Shown: piece after piece, positions 1 through 7,583 of the stretch
How positions within the stretch are numbered: the stretch's first letter is position 1
Layout: each line of letters begins with the position of its first letter
Assembly: GCF_014201335.1 (NCBI RefSeq)
Contig: NZ_JACHEB010000006.1
Location: 62,001 to 126,000 of the forward strand
DNA length: 64,000 bases
From: Tunturiibacter gelidiferens
GTDB taxonomy: Bacteria; Acidobacteriota; Terriglobia; Terriglobales; Acidobacteriaceae
Direction of reading: 5' to 3'
Translations under genes and position numbers: made by a program
The notes under the pieces: model-generated
What the model saw: the letters and a program-made list of their open reading frames with translations, nothing else
The model's database searches: none
Told to the model about the DNA's origin: nothing

Positions 1-1
1 G

Positions 2-1597
2 TGCAATACGTTTACGAAGATTTACCTGTGCGCGCTTGGGCAGTATGACTATGACGCAGTCCCTGCGATTCCGCCGGAAATTGTTCTCTTTCCCAACTGG
101 TGCTACTTCAATATCTACGAGATCTCTTCGTGGTCGCGCGGGATTCTTGTTCCGCTGTCGATCATCTATGCGAAGAAGCCGTTCAAGAAGCTCGCTCCCG
201 AACAGGGAATTGAGGAGCTTTTTGTGGGCGGCCGCAAAAATGCAAACATGCATCTGCGCTGGGATAAGAAGAAGCCGCTGGGTTGGCGGAACTTCTTTCT
301 TGCTGTGGATCGCGTCATGCATCTGGCGGAACGAGTGCATATACGGCCTTTGCGCAAGGTGGCATTGAAACGCGCAGAAGCGTGGATGCTGGAGCGGTTC
401 GAGAAGTCTGACGGACTAGGTGCCATTTACCCGGCGATGCTGAATTCGATCGTGGCACTGCGATGCCTAGGACGCTCGGTTGATGATCCTCAGTTGATTC
501 GTGCGTTGGATGAGTTTGAAAAACTTGGTATCGATTGTCCTGAGGGCACGGAAGACTATTCGACTCCCACGTTCCGCATGCAGCCTTGCTTCCCGCCAGT
601 GTGGGACACGGCACAGGCCATGTACGCGTTGGGTGAAGCGGGGGTTCGCAAAGATGACCCCCGGATGATTAAGGCTGCTGACTGGATCCTTTCGAAGGAA
701 GTGCGTCAAAAGGGCGACTGGGCTGAGAAAGTCAAGAACGTTGAACCCGGCGGTTGGTACTTCGAGTTCAACAATGAGTTTTACCCAGATGTCGATGATA
801 CCGGGCAGGTTCTTCTTGCGCTGAATTGCGTGGATAACCCACGCGAACGGTATCAATACGATGCCTGCCAGCGAGCTCTGAAGTGGATTTGGGCGATGCA
901 ATGCAAGAACGGCGGATGGGCGAGCTTTGATCGCGACAACACCAAGATGATCTTTCAGTACATCCCGTTTGCGGACCATAACGCGATGCTTGATCCGCCG
1001 ACGGTCGACATTACGGGCCGCATGTTGGAGATGTTGGCACTGTATGGTGTGACGAGAAGCGATCCGCGCGTCGAAAAAGCTATCCAGTTCATCCTGAAAG
1101 AGCAGGAGCCTGACGGGAGCTGGTTTGGACGCTGGGGCGTTAATTATTTGTATGGAACGTTTCTGGTTCTGCGTGGTCTTGAGGCGATGGGCTTCTGGAA
1201 CCACGAGCCAGCCGTGCAGCAGGCAGCTGAGTGGATTCGCATGGTGCAGAATGCAGACGGCGGATGGGGCGAGACCTGCGGTACCTACGACGATCCGAAT
1301 CAGCGTGGTATTGGACCGAGTACGCCATCGCAGACGGCTTGGGCTGTGCTTGGATTGCTGGCAGCCGGGGATACGCGTTCCGACTCGGTTGCGAAGGGTA
1401 TTCGCTGGCTGGTGGATCGTCAGCATGAAGATGGAAGCTGGGATGAACTTGTTCCGGGCCGCAATGGCGAGAGCTACTACACCGGCACAGGATTTCCTCG
1501 TGTGTTCTATCTCGGATACCACCTTTACAAACAGTACTTCCCGCTGCTGGCGCTGACGACTTACGAGCGTGCAATGAAGAGCGGAGCGGCGCATTAG
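2..1597 (+). CDS. shc: squalene-hopene cyclase, C-terminal part (5' end outside window)
   Basis: The protein cyclises squalene to hopene/hopanol and is a monotopic membrane enzyme. The frame is open from base 2, so only the last 531 residues are seen (full family length about 650-700) and the true start lies upstream. The catalytic aspartate motif DVDDTG is at about nt 788-805; the usual family form is DXDDTA, so only the residue after T differs. Several QW-type repeats are visible (KNGGWASF, PDGSWFGRW, ADGGWGE, EDGSWDE). It is followed after 35 bases by hpnH on the same strand, as in hopanoid operons. Identification is firm. Confidence 0.97.
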   Translation, partial: CNTFTKIYLCALGQYDYDAVPAIPPEIVLFPNWCYFNIYEISSWSRGILVPLSIIYAKKPFKKLAPEQGIEELFVGGRKNANMHLRWDKKKPLGWRNFFLAVDRVMHLAERVHIRPLRKVALKRAEAWMLERFEKSDGLGAIYPAMLNSIVALRCLGRSVDDPQLIRALDEFEKLGIDCPEGTEDYSTPTFRMQPCFPPVWDTAQAMYALGEAGVRKDDPRMIKAADWILSKEVRQKGDWAEKVKNVEPGGWYFEFNNEFYPDVDDTGQVLLALNCVDNPRERYQYDACQRALKWIWAMQCKNGGWASFDRDNTKMIFQYIPFADHNAMLDPPTVDITGRMLEMLALYGVTRSDPRVEKAIQFILKEQEPDGSWFGRWGVNYLYGTFLVLRGLEAMGFWNHEPAVQQAAEWIRMVQNADGGWGETCGTYDDPNQRGIGPSTPSQTAWAVLGLLAAGDTRSDSVAKGIRWLVDRQHEDGSWDELVPGRNGESYYTGTGFPRVFYLGYHLYKQYFPLLALTTYERAMKSGAAH

Positions 1598-1632
1598 GCC
1601 GCACATTTCGAGAATTTCTGGAGGAGACACCA

Positions 1633-2769
1633 ATGGCAGTGCCAGTCTCGCAAGCCTGGACGGTTGCAACTTATGTTTTGAAGCAGAAGCTGATGGGACG
1701 GAAGAAGTATCCGCTTGTGCTGATGCTGGAGCCGTTGTTTCGCTGCAACCTTGCCTGCGCCGGCTGTGGAAAGATCCAATATCCCGCGCACATCCTGAAG
1801 GCCGAGTTGTCGCCTGAGGAGTGCTTTAAGGCAGTCGAAGAGTGTGGGACTCCGATGGTTGCGATTCCTGGTGGAGAGCCGCTGTTGCACCCGCAGATGC
1901 CGGAGATTGTTGCAGGTCTGGTGGCGCGTAAGAAGTACGTTTATATGTGCACCAATGCTCTGCTGCTAAAGGAAAAGCTGCACCTGTTCAAACCGAGCAA
2001 GTATCTTTCGTTTTCGGTTCACGTGGATGGGCAGAGGGAGCATCATGACTTTTCGGTCTGCCGCGAAGGTGGGTACGACATCGCGATGGAGGGAATCCGG
2101 GTTGCGGTCGAAGCTGGCTTCCGGGTTACGACGAACACCACATTGTTCGACGGGGCTGATCCGAATAGCGTGCGCGCGCACTTCGACGAGTTGATGGTTG
2201 CGGGTGTAGAAAGCATGATGGTTTCGCCTGGATACACCTATGACAAGGCCCCCGACCAAAAGCACTTTCTGGGGCGCGCGCGGTCGAAGAAGTTGTTTCG
2301 GTCAATCCTCTCGAATCGGAAGAAGACATGGCGCTTCAATGCATCGCCCATCTTTATGGAGTTCTTGATGGGCAAGAAGGATCTGACGTGTACGCCATGG
2401 GGAATGCCGACGTTTAGCATCTTCGGTTGGCAGAAACCGTGCTACCTGTTGCAGGACGGATATGCGGACAGCTTCAAGGAGTTGATGGAGACGGTGCAGT
2501 GGTCGAACTATGGGACCGAGAGCGGGAATCCACAGTGCGCGAATTGCATGGTGCACTCTGGCTATGAGGCCAGTGGTGTGAACTATACCTTCAGTTCACT
2601 GAAAGGCCTCTTGCAGACTGCGAAGGGGATCTTCTTCAGCGAGTACGAAGATGAAGGCGCTATGAAGCTCCTTAACGAGTGGAAGCCGGCGAATCATGGA
2701 CCTCTTGTGCAGATTGGATCGCCTATAAGTAAGAGCGCTACTGAACTTCAAGAGGTCTCAGGAGACTAA
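1633..2769 (+). CDS. hpnH: radical SAM adenosyl-hopane synthase HpnH
   Basis: HpnH joins the 5'-deoxyadenosyl group to the hopene skeleton, the first step of extended (C35) hopanoid side chains. The 378-residue protein has the radical-SAM cluster motif C-x3-C-x2-C at residues 38, 42 and 45 (RCNLACAGC), then a GGEPLLHP stretch typical of the SAM-binding region. A cysteine pair (CANCMVHSG) lies near the C-terminus, as in SPASM-like tails of this family. The start ATG has GGAGGAGAC upstream. It sits directly behind shc, and 2 bases separate it from the next gene, so the genes are probably co-transcribed. Confidence 0.95.
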   Translation: MAVPVSQAWTVATYVLKQKLMGRKKYPLVLMLEPLFRCNLACAGCGKIQYPAHILKAELSPEECFKAVEECGTPMVAIPGGEPLLHPQMPEIVAGLVARKKYVYMCTNALLLKEKLHLFKPSKYLSFSVHVDGQREHHDFSVCREGGYDIAMEGIRVAVEAGFRVTTNTTLFDGADPNSVRAHFDELMVAGVESMMVSPGYTYDKAPDQKHFLGRARSKKLFRSILSNRKKTWRFNASPIFMEFLMGKKDLTCTPWGMPTFSIFGWQKPCYLLQDGYADSFKELMETVQWSNYGTESGNPQCANCMVHSGYEASGVNYTFSSLKGLLQTAKGIFFSEYEDEGAMKLLNEWKPANHGPLVQIGSPISKSATELQEVSGD

Positions 2770-2771
2770 CG

Positions 2772-3218
2772 ATGGCGACCGAGACACAGGAATCCGCAAA
2801 GCTTGCGCAGTTGGCGCATGAGAATCCAGATGAGATCGAAGTAGCAGCGGGACGTGAGCGGGAACAGCTTGAGGGTTGGATTCCTGCGCTAGCAAGCGAC
2901 GCTGAGATCCGCGAGGCACTCGAGAAGGCTTTTGATTACCGGGGCGATATCACGATTACGAAAAAAGATGGCTCGCAGGTGGTGGGCTATCTCTTCGATC
3001 GTCGACGCGGTGAGTCTCTATCGGACTCGTTTGTTCGTCTGATTCCGTCGAATGAAAAGATACGGGTGAGCATCGCCTATTCGGAGATTGCGGCCATTGC
3101 GTTCAGCGGCCGCGATACGGCGGCAGGTAAGACCTTCGAAGCTTGGGTGAAGAAGTACTGGGAGAAGAAGGCCGCCGGCGAACGGAACATCCAGATCGAG
3201 CCAGAGAAGCTGGACTAA
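2772..3218 (+). CDS. unknown protein in hopanoid operon
   Basis: A 148-residue, charged, soluble protein with no signal peptide or membrane segment. It starts 2 bases after the hpnH stop, with AGGAGAC as ribosome site, so it is very likely translated with hpnH. The N-terminal third is acidic and helical-looking. The middle (about residues 55-110) is a beta-rich stretch, GDITITKKDGSQVVGYLFD, that visually recalls Sm-like or SH3-like barrels. The C-terminus is lysine-rich and helical. I do not recognise a named family. Its position suggests a role tied to hopanoid synthesis or its regulation, but that is only inference from context. Confidence 0.85.
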   Translation: MATETQESAKLAQLAHENPDEIEVAAGREREQLEGWIPALASDAEIREALEKAFDYRGDITITKKDGSQVVGYLFDRRRGESLSDSFVRLIPSNEKIRVSIAYSEIAAIAFSGRDTAAGKTFEAWVKKYWEKKAAGERNIQIEPEKLD

Positions 3219-3297
3219 GACTGCTGTCGGGCGTAGAGTTTGCCGGGTAACAGTCAGGGCTCCAGAATTGTCTGCCAGTTGGCTGGAAAGAGCGAGA

Positions 3298-4308
3298 GTG
3301 CGCGTATTTATTACGGGAGCGACGGGCTTCGTCGGAGGCCATGTGGCCAGGAGTTATGCAGCAGAGGGTGCAAGCCTTCGGTTGCTGACTCGGCAAACTA
3401 GTCGACTGGACTCGCTTGCTGACATCGATGCGGAGATTGTGACTGGGGATCTGCGCGAGCCGGAGAAGCTGCGGTCTGCGTTAGTCGGTTGCGATGCATT
3501 GGTGCATGTGGCGGCTGATTATCGTTTATGGGTGCGGGATCCTGACCAGATGTATGCGTCCAATGTGACGGGCACGCGCGAGCTTTTGAAGCTGGCTTGT
3601 GAAGTTGGCGTTCGGCGCGTGGTGTATACCTCAAGCGTAGCTACGATGGGCTTTAAGACGGACGGCACGATTGTTGATGAAGAGTCGCCTGTCTCGTCGG
3701 GGGAGATGATTGGCCATTACAAGCGATCTAAGTTTCTTGGGGAGATGGAAGCGATTAAAGCCGCGAAGAGTGGTCAGCACGTGATGATCCTGAACCCGAC
3801 AACGCCGATTGGACCGGGTGATTCGAAGCCTACACCGACCGGAAGGATCATCGTCGATTTTCTCAATAAGAATTTTCCGGCGTATGTGGATACGGGACTT
3901 AATCTGGTGGATGTTGCCGAGGTGGCGCGCATGCATGTGGTTGCGCTGGAACGCGGGGCGCCGGGAGAGCGGTACATTCTGGGCGGCGAGAATCTTACCC
4001 TCAAACAGATTCTGGATCGCATGTCTGCCATTACGGGACTTCCTTCTCCGACGATGAAAGTGCCGCATGCTGTTGCAATGGCGTTTGCCTTTTTTAATGA
4101 AAACTTTACGGGCAAGTTGAGAGGCAAAGAGCCGCGTGCGACCGTAGAGGCTGTGCGAATGGGAAAGAAGATGATGTTTGCTTCTTCGGCAAAGGCAGAG
4201 AGAGAACTGGGATTTCAGGTGGTGCCGATCTACAACGCGCTGAGAGCAGCGATCGAGTGGTTTGTCTCCCATGGTTATGCGCCTCCCCTTGATGGACAGG
4301 CGGCATGA
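3298..4308 (+). CDS. hpnA: hopanoid-associated sugar epimerase HpnA
   Basis: An extended short-chain dehydrogenase/NAD-dependent epimerase linked to hopanoid gene clusters. The GTG at 3298 is preferred over an upstream TTG at 3268 because the protein then begins MRVFITGATGFVGG, the usual HpnA N-terminus, and GGAAAG lies about 9 bases upstream. The NAD motif GxxGxxG is at residues 7-13 and the catalytic YxxxK is present as YKRSK, with TSS a little before it. The length is 336 residues, normal for the family. The stop overlaps the hpnG start in an ATGA junction, indicating translational coupling. Confidence 0.93.
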   Translation: MRVFITGATGFVGGHVARSYAAEGASLRLLTRQTSRLDSLADIDAEIVTGDLREPEKLRSALVGCDALVHVAADYRLWVRDPDQMYASNVTGTRELLKLACEVGVRRVVYTSSVATMGFKTDGTIVDEESPVSSGEMIGHYKRSKFLGEMEAIKAAKSGQHVMILNPTTPIGPGDSKPTPTGRIIVDFLNKNFPAYVDTGLNLVDVAEVARMHVVALERGAPGERYILGGENLTLKQILDRMSAITGLPSPTMKVPHAVAMAFAFFNENFTGKLRGKEPRATVEAVRMGKKMMFASSAKAERELGFQVVPIYNALRAAIEWFVSHGYAPPLDGQAA

Positions 4309-5051
4309 AGGGAAACATTGCGATTGTTGCTGCGCTGGAAGGTGAACTGAAGCCATTCGTTCATGGACCGGGCGCTAGGAAATGGAAGCGAAGACAGTCA
4401 GGTGAAGGGTGTTCGGTATGGGAGTATCGCCATAAGGATGGGTGTTGGATAGCCGCGTGTGCGGGCATGGGCGAAGTGAGGGCCGCGTTAGCTTTTGCTG
4501 AGACTGAGAAGGTTGCTGCGATTGAGGCGGTTTGCTCCGTAGGGTGGGTAGGCGCGCTGGATGGGGCGATCAAAGCTGAGTCGGTTTCAAGTGCGTCTCT
4601 GGTGGTCGATACGAAGACGGGAGAACGGTTTCGGCCGGCGGATTCGCAAACCGATTGGCCCGTACTAGCAACTACGACCCGTGTGGCTGACAATCGTGAG
4701 AAGCAGCGGTTGGCGGCGAGTTATGGAGCCGGGCTGGTCGATATGGAGGCAGCGGCTATCGCCCGGATTGCGTTGGGGAAGGATATTCCATTCTATTGTT
4801 TCAAAGCCGTATCGGATGATGCCGAAGCGCGATTGCCAGATTTCAATCCTTTCGTTGCAGAGAGTGGGCGATTGAAGATGCTGCCGTTTCTCGCACATGT
4901 TGCGGTCCGGCCAAGCTCCTGGCCGGGTTTGATGAAGCTGGGAAGACATAGTTCTGCTGCGGCAAAGAATCTTGCTGAGGCGCTTTATGAATGGCTGGAC
5001 CCGAGTGGTTCGGTACGCAGATCTAACGACGACTACACTGAGAAAAGATAG
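4305..5051 (+). CDS. hpnG: hopanoid-associated phosphorylase HpnG (nucleosidase fold)
   Basis: HpnG removes adenine from adenosylhopane to give the ribosyl-hopane intermediate. The 248-residue protein begins MKGNIAIVAALEGELKP, the typical start of the MTA/SAH nucleosidase-like fold. It has the AGMGEV stretch and the C-terminal DMEAAAIARIA motif of purine nucleoside phosphorylases (ribose-binding Met/Glu pair), followed by KAVSDDA with the catalytic Asp. It overlaps hpnA by 4 bases. Together with shc, hpnH and hpnA it covers the core of C35 hopanoid synthesis. Confidence 0.92.
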   Translation: MKGNIAIVAALEGELKPFVHGPGARKWKRRQSGEGCSVWEYRHKDGCWIAACAGMGEVRAALAFAETEKVAAIEAVCSVGWVGALDGAIKAESVSSASLVVDTKTGERFRPADSQTDWPVLATTTRVADNREKQRLAASYGAGLVDMEAAAIARIALGKDIPFYCFKAVSDDAEARLPDFNPFVAESGRLKMLPFLAHVAVRPSSWPGLMKLGRHSSAAAKNLAEALYEWLDPSGSVRRSNDDYTEKR

Positions 5052-5064
5052 GTAAGGATCGGTC

Positions 5065-6141
5065 ATGTCACAAATAGTTCCAGAGACGATGCGTGCTGCG
5101 GTTTATCGCGGCATAAATGATGTTCAAGTTGAAACGATTGCTGTGCCCGAGATCGGTGGGGGCGAGGTGTTGGTGAAGATCCACACCTGCGGAATCTGTG
5201 GGACGGATTTGAAGAAGATTCATACGGGGTCGCATGATGCGCCACGTGTGTTCGGACATGAGATGGCAGGGACAATTGTGCGGGTAGGCGCGGGGGTTGA
5301 GGGGTTCGCTGTTGGAGATCGGGTTATGGCGTACCACCATATTCCCTGTGGCGAATGCTACTACTGCCGGAAAAAGACGTTTGCTCAGTGTGAGGTTTAT
5401 AAGAAGGTCGGTTGCACGGCGGGCTTTGCGCCTGCGGGGGGTGGGTTCGCCGAATACATTCGTGTGATGGATTGGATAGTGCAGCGAGGATTGGTAAAGA
5501 TTCCGGATGATGTGCCGTTTGAACAGGCCGCGTTTCTGGAGCCAGTCAACACTTGTTATAAGGCGATTCAGCTGCTTGATTTGCAGGCGGATGAGACGGT
5601 GCTGGTAGTCGGGCAGGGTCCGATTGGAATTTTGCTGGCTGCATTGGCTCGGCGAACGGGAGCTACCGTGTTGACTAGTGATCTATATGCGGAGCGGCAT
5701 GCGGTGGCGGCGAAGTTTGGGCTGGATCGGTCCATCGATGCTCGTGGCGACGTAGTTGCGGCGACGAAGGCGGCTACCGAAGGGCGTGGATCGGATGTGG
5801 CGCTGCTGGCAGTTGGCAGCGATGCGCTGATAAAAGTTGCCATGGATGCAATTCGACCAGGAGGCCGGGTGATGTTGTTTGCCTCGACACAGCATGGAGC
5901 GGCGCCGTTCGATCCTGCGGCCGTTTGTATGGACGAGAAGACGTTGATGGGGTCTTACAGCGCGTCAGTGGCGATCCAGGACGATGTGACGCGAATGGTG
6001 TTCGACGGCTATCGCAATGGGTTTGATCTGACTAAACTGATCTCGCACCGATTTTCGCTGGAAGATGCTGTTGCTGCGATTGATCTCGCTTCACATCCTC
6101 AGGCTGATTCAATGAAGATCGTGATTCAACCTAAGAGCTAG
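5065..6141 (+). CDS. zinc-dependent alcohol dehydrogenase (MDR family)
   Basis: A 358-residue medium-chain dehydrogenase. The catalytic zinc site is seen as CGICGTDLKK and GHEMAG, and the structural zinc site as four cysteines in CGECYYCRKKTFAQC. The cofactor fold GQGPIG lies at about residues 180-190. The domain order and length match sorbitol/threonine-dehydrogenase-like enzymes; the substrate cannot be read from sequence. It starts 13 bases after hpnG with AAGGATC as ribosome site, so it looks like the last gene of the hopanoid operon and may act on a hopanoid or sugar intermediate (inference). Its stop overlaps the stop of the convergent regulator by 4 bases. Confidence 0.88.
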   Translation: MSQIVPETMRAAVYRGINDVQVETIAVPEIGGGEVLVKIHTCGICGTDLKKIHTGSHDAPRVFGHEMAGTIVRVGAGVEGFAVGDRVMAYHHIPCGECYYCRKKTFAQCEVYKKVGCTAGFAPAGGGFAEYIRVMDWIVQRGLVKIPDDVPFEQAAFLEPVNTCYKAIQLLDLQADETVLVVGQGPIGILLAALARRTGATVLTSDLYAERHAVAAKFGLDRSIDARGDVVAATKAATEGRGSDVALLAVGSDALIKVAMDAIRPGGRVMLFASTQHGAAPFDPAAVCMDEKTLMGSYSASVAIQDDVTRMVFDGYRNGFDLTKLISHRFSLEDAVAAIDLASHPQADSMKIVIQPKS

Positions 6142-7583
6142 TCGCGGGTTCGCTTCTTGACCTCTACGTTGAGGCGCTTGATCTTCTGGTTGAGAGTAGA
6201 GAGTGGGATCTTGAAGTATTCGGCGGCTTCGGTCTGATTCCAGTGGCAGCGTTCGAGACGATCTGAGATGATGCGGCGCTCGATCTCCTCCATGAGGTCG
6301 AAGAGGCTGGCGTTGGGCTGGTGATCGAGAAGGCTGGCTGAGTAAGTGCTGCCGGTGAGTTGGGTGGGCAGCAGGTCCGGGCTAATAGTGCGGGAGGTGG
6401 AGAGAACAACACCGCGTTCCATGGCATTTTCGAGCTCGCGAACGTTGCCGGGCCATTCGTAGTCCATGATAATGCGCATCGCTTCGGGGGAGAGGGAGCG
6501 GATTTCAGTACCGTTTTCGTCTGCGTAAAACTTGAGGAAGTGGGCGGCGAGCAGAGGAATGTCTTCGCGGCGGGAGCGCAGAGGGGGGAGCTCGAGGCTG
6601 ATGACATTGAGACGGTAGAAGAGGTCTTCGCGGAACCGGCCTGCGCGGACAGCATCGTGCAGATTGACGTTGGTTGCTGCGATGATGCGGACGTCGACCT
6701 GAATCTCCTGTACGCCGCCAAGGTGCATGAAGCGGCGGTCCTGCAGGACACGAAGTATCTTGGCCTGCATGTCCATCCCCATGGTGCCGATCTCGTCGAG
6801 GAAGAGCGTGCCTCCGTTGGCGACTTCGAAAAGGCCTTTTTTCGCTGTGACCGCAGAGGTAAAGGCGCCTTTGACGTGGCCAAAGAGGGTCGATTCGAGA
6901 AGTTCGGACGGCACGGCGCCCGTGTTGACCGGAACGAAGGGGCGATCTTTGCGCGGCGAGTTGGCATGGATCGCCTTCGCGATGAGCTCTTTCCCGGTGC
7001 CGCTTTCCCCCTGAATAAGGATAGTGGAGCGACTGGGGGAGACCTGGGCGATGAGATCGAAGAGGCGAAGCATCGGCTCGCTTTTGCCGACGATGTTTTC
7101 AAAGTTATAGCGCTGCTTGAGTGTGCGCTTGAGTTGAACGACTTCTTCTTCAGCGCGATGACGGGCTACTGCGGCCCGGATGTCTGCGAGGAGCTTTTCG
7201 TTGTCCCATGGCTTCTGTACAAAATTTTCTGCGCCGGCACGAATTGCATCGACCACGTTGCCTACCGTGCCGTAGGCCGTAATCATAATGACGGGAAGGT
7301 TAGGCTGCATCTCGACGATGCGGGGGAGGAGGTCGAGGCCGCTCTCTCCGGGGAGTGCGAGGTCGAGAAGAAGCAGATCGAACTCATTGCGTGAGAGAAG
7401 TTCGAGGCCGGAGGGGCCGTCGCTCGCTGCGCTGACGGTGAAGCCCTCCAGGGTGAGCAAGGTATCGAGCGATTCGCGGATGGCTGCTTCGTCATCGATG
7501 ATGAGAATGCGCGGATCTCCAACGACTCGGGCGGTGCGTTGCAGGTGGAGGGTCTCGGCGGCGAGCTCTGTAGTCTCAGACAT
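6138..7583 (-). CDS. sigma-54-dependent response regulator, NtrC type
   Basis: A 481-residue regulator with three parts: a receiver domain (about residues 23-140, phospho-acceptor Asp in LLLLDLALPG and Lys in VQKPW), an AAA+ domain (about 165-400, Walker A GESGTGKE, sigma-54 loop GAFTSA, Walker B LFLDEIG) and a Fis-type HTH (about 440-478). The sigma-54 loop is GAFTSA rather than the common GAFTGA, a tolerated-looking change. It overlaps the upstream kinase gene by 8 bases, so the two form one operon and presumably a cognate pair. No sigma-54 promoter consensus was recognised nearby. Confidence 0.94.
   Translation of the reverse strand: MSETTELAAETLHLQRTARVVGDPRILIIDDEAAIRESLDTLLTLEGFTVSAASDGPSGLELLSRNEFDLLLLDLALPGESGLDLLPRIVEMQPNLPVIMITAYGTVGNVVDAIRAGAENFVQKPWDNEKLLADIRAAVARHRAEEEVVQLKRTLKQRYNFENIVGKSEPMLRLFDLIAQVSPSRSTILIQGESGTGKELIAKAIHANSPRKDRPFVPVNTGAVPSELLESTLFGHVKGAFTSAVTAKKGLFEVANGGTLFLDEIGTMGMDMQAKILRVLQDRRFMHLGGVQEIQVDVRIIAATNVNLHDAVRAGRFREDLFYRLNVISLELPPLRSRREDIPLLAAHFLKFYADENGTEIRSLSPEAMRIIMDYEWPGNVRELENAMERGVVLSTSRTISPDLLPTQLTGSTYSASLLDHQPNASLFDLMEEIERRIISDRLERCHWNQTEAAEYFKIPLSTLNQKIKRLNVEVKKRTRD

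Noticed and set aside
467-1669. Long reverse-strand open frame of 400 codons over shc
   Set aside because: It is antisense to a clear squalene-hopene cyclase, has no ribosome site and no recognisable motif; GC-rich coding regions give such shadows.
6360-7394. Plus-strand open frame of 344 codons
   Set aside because: It lies within the NtrC-type regulator gene on the other strand, whose domains are unmistakable.
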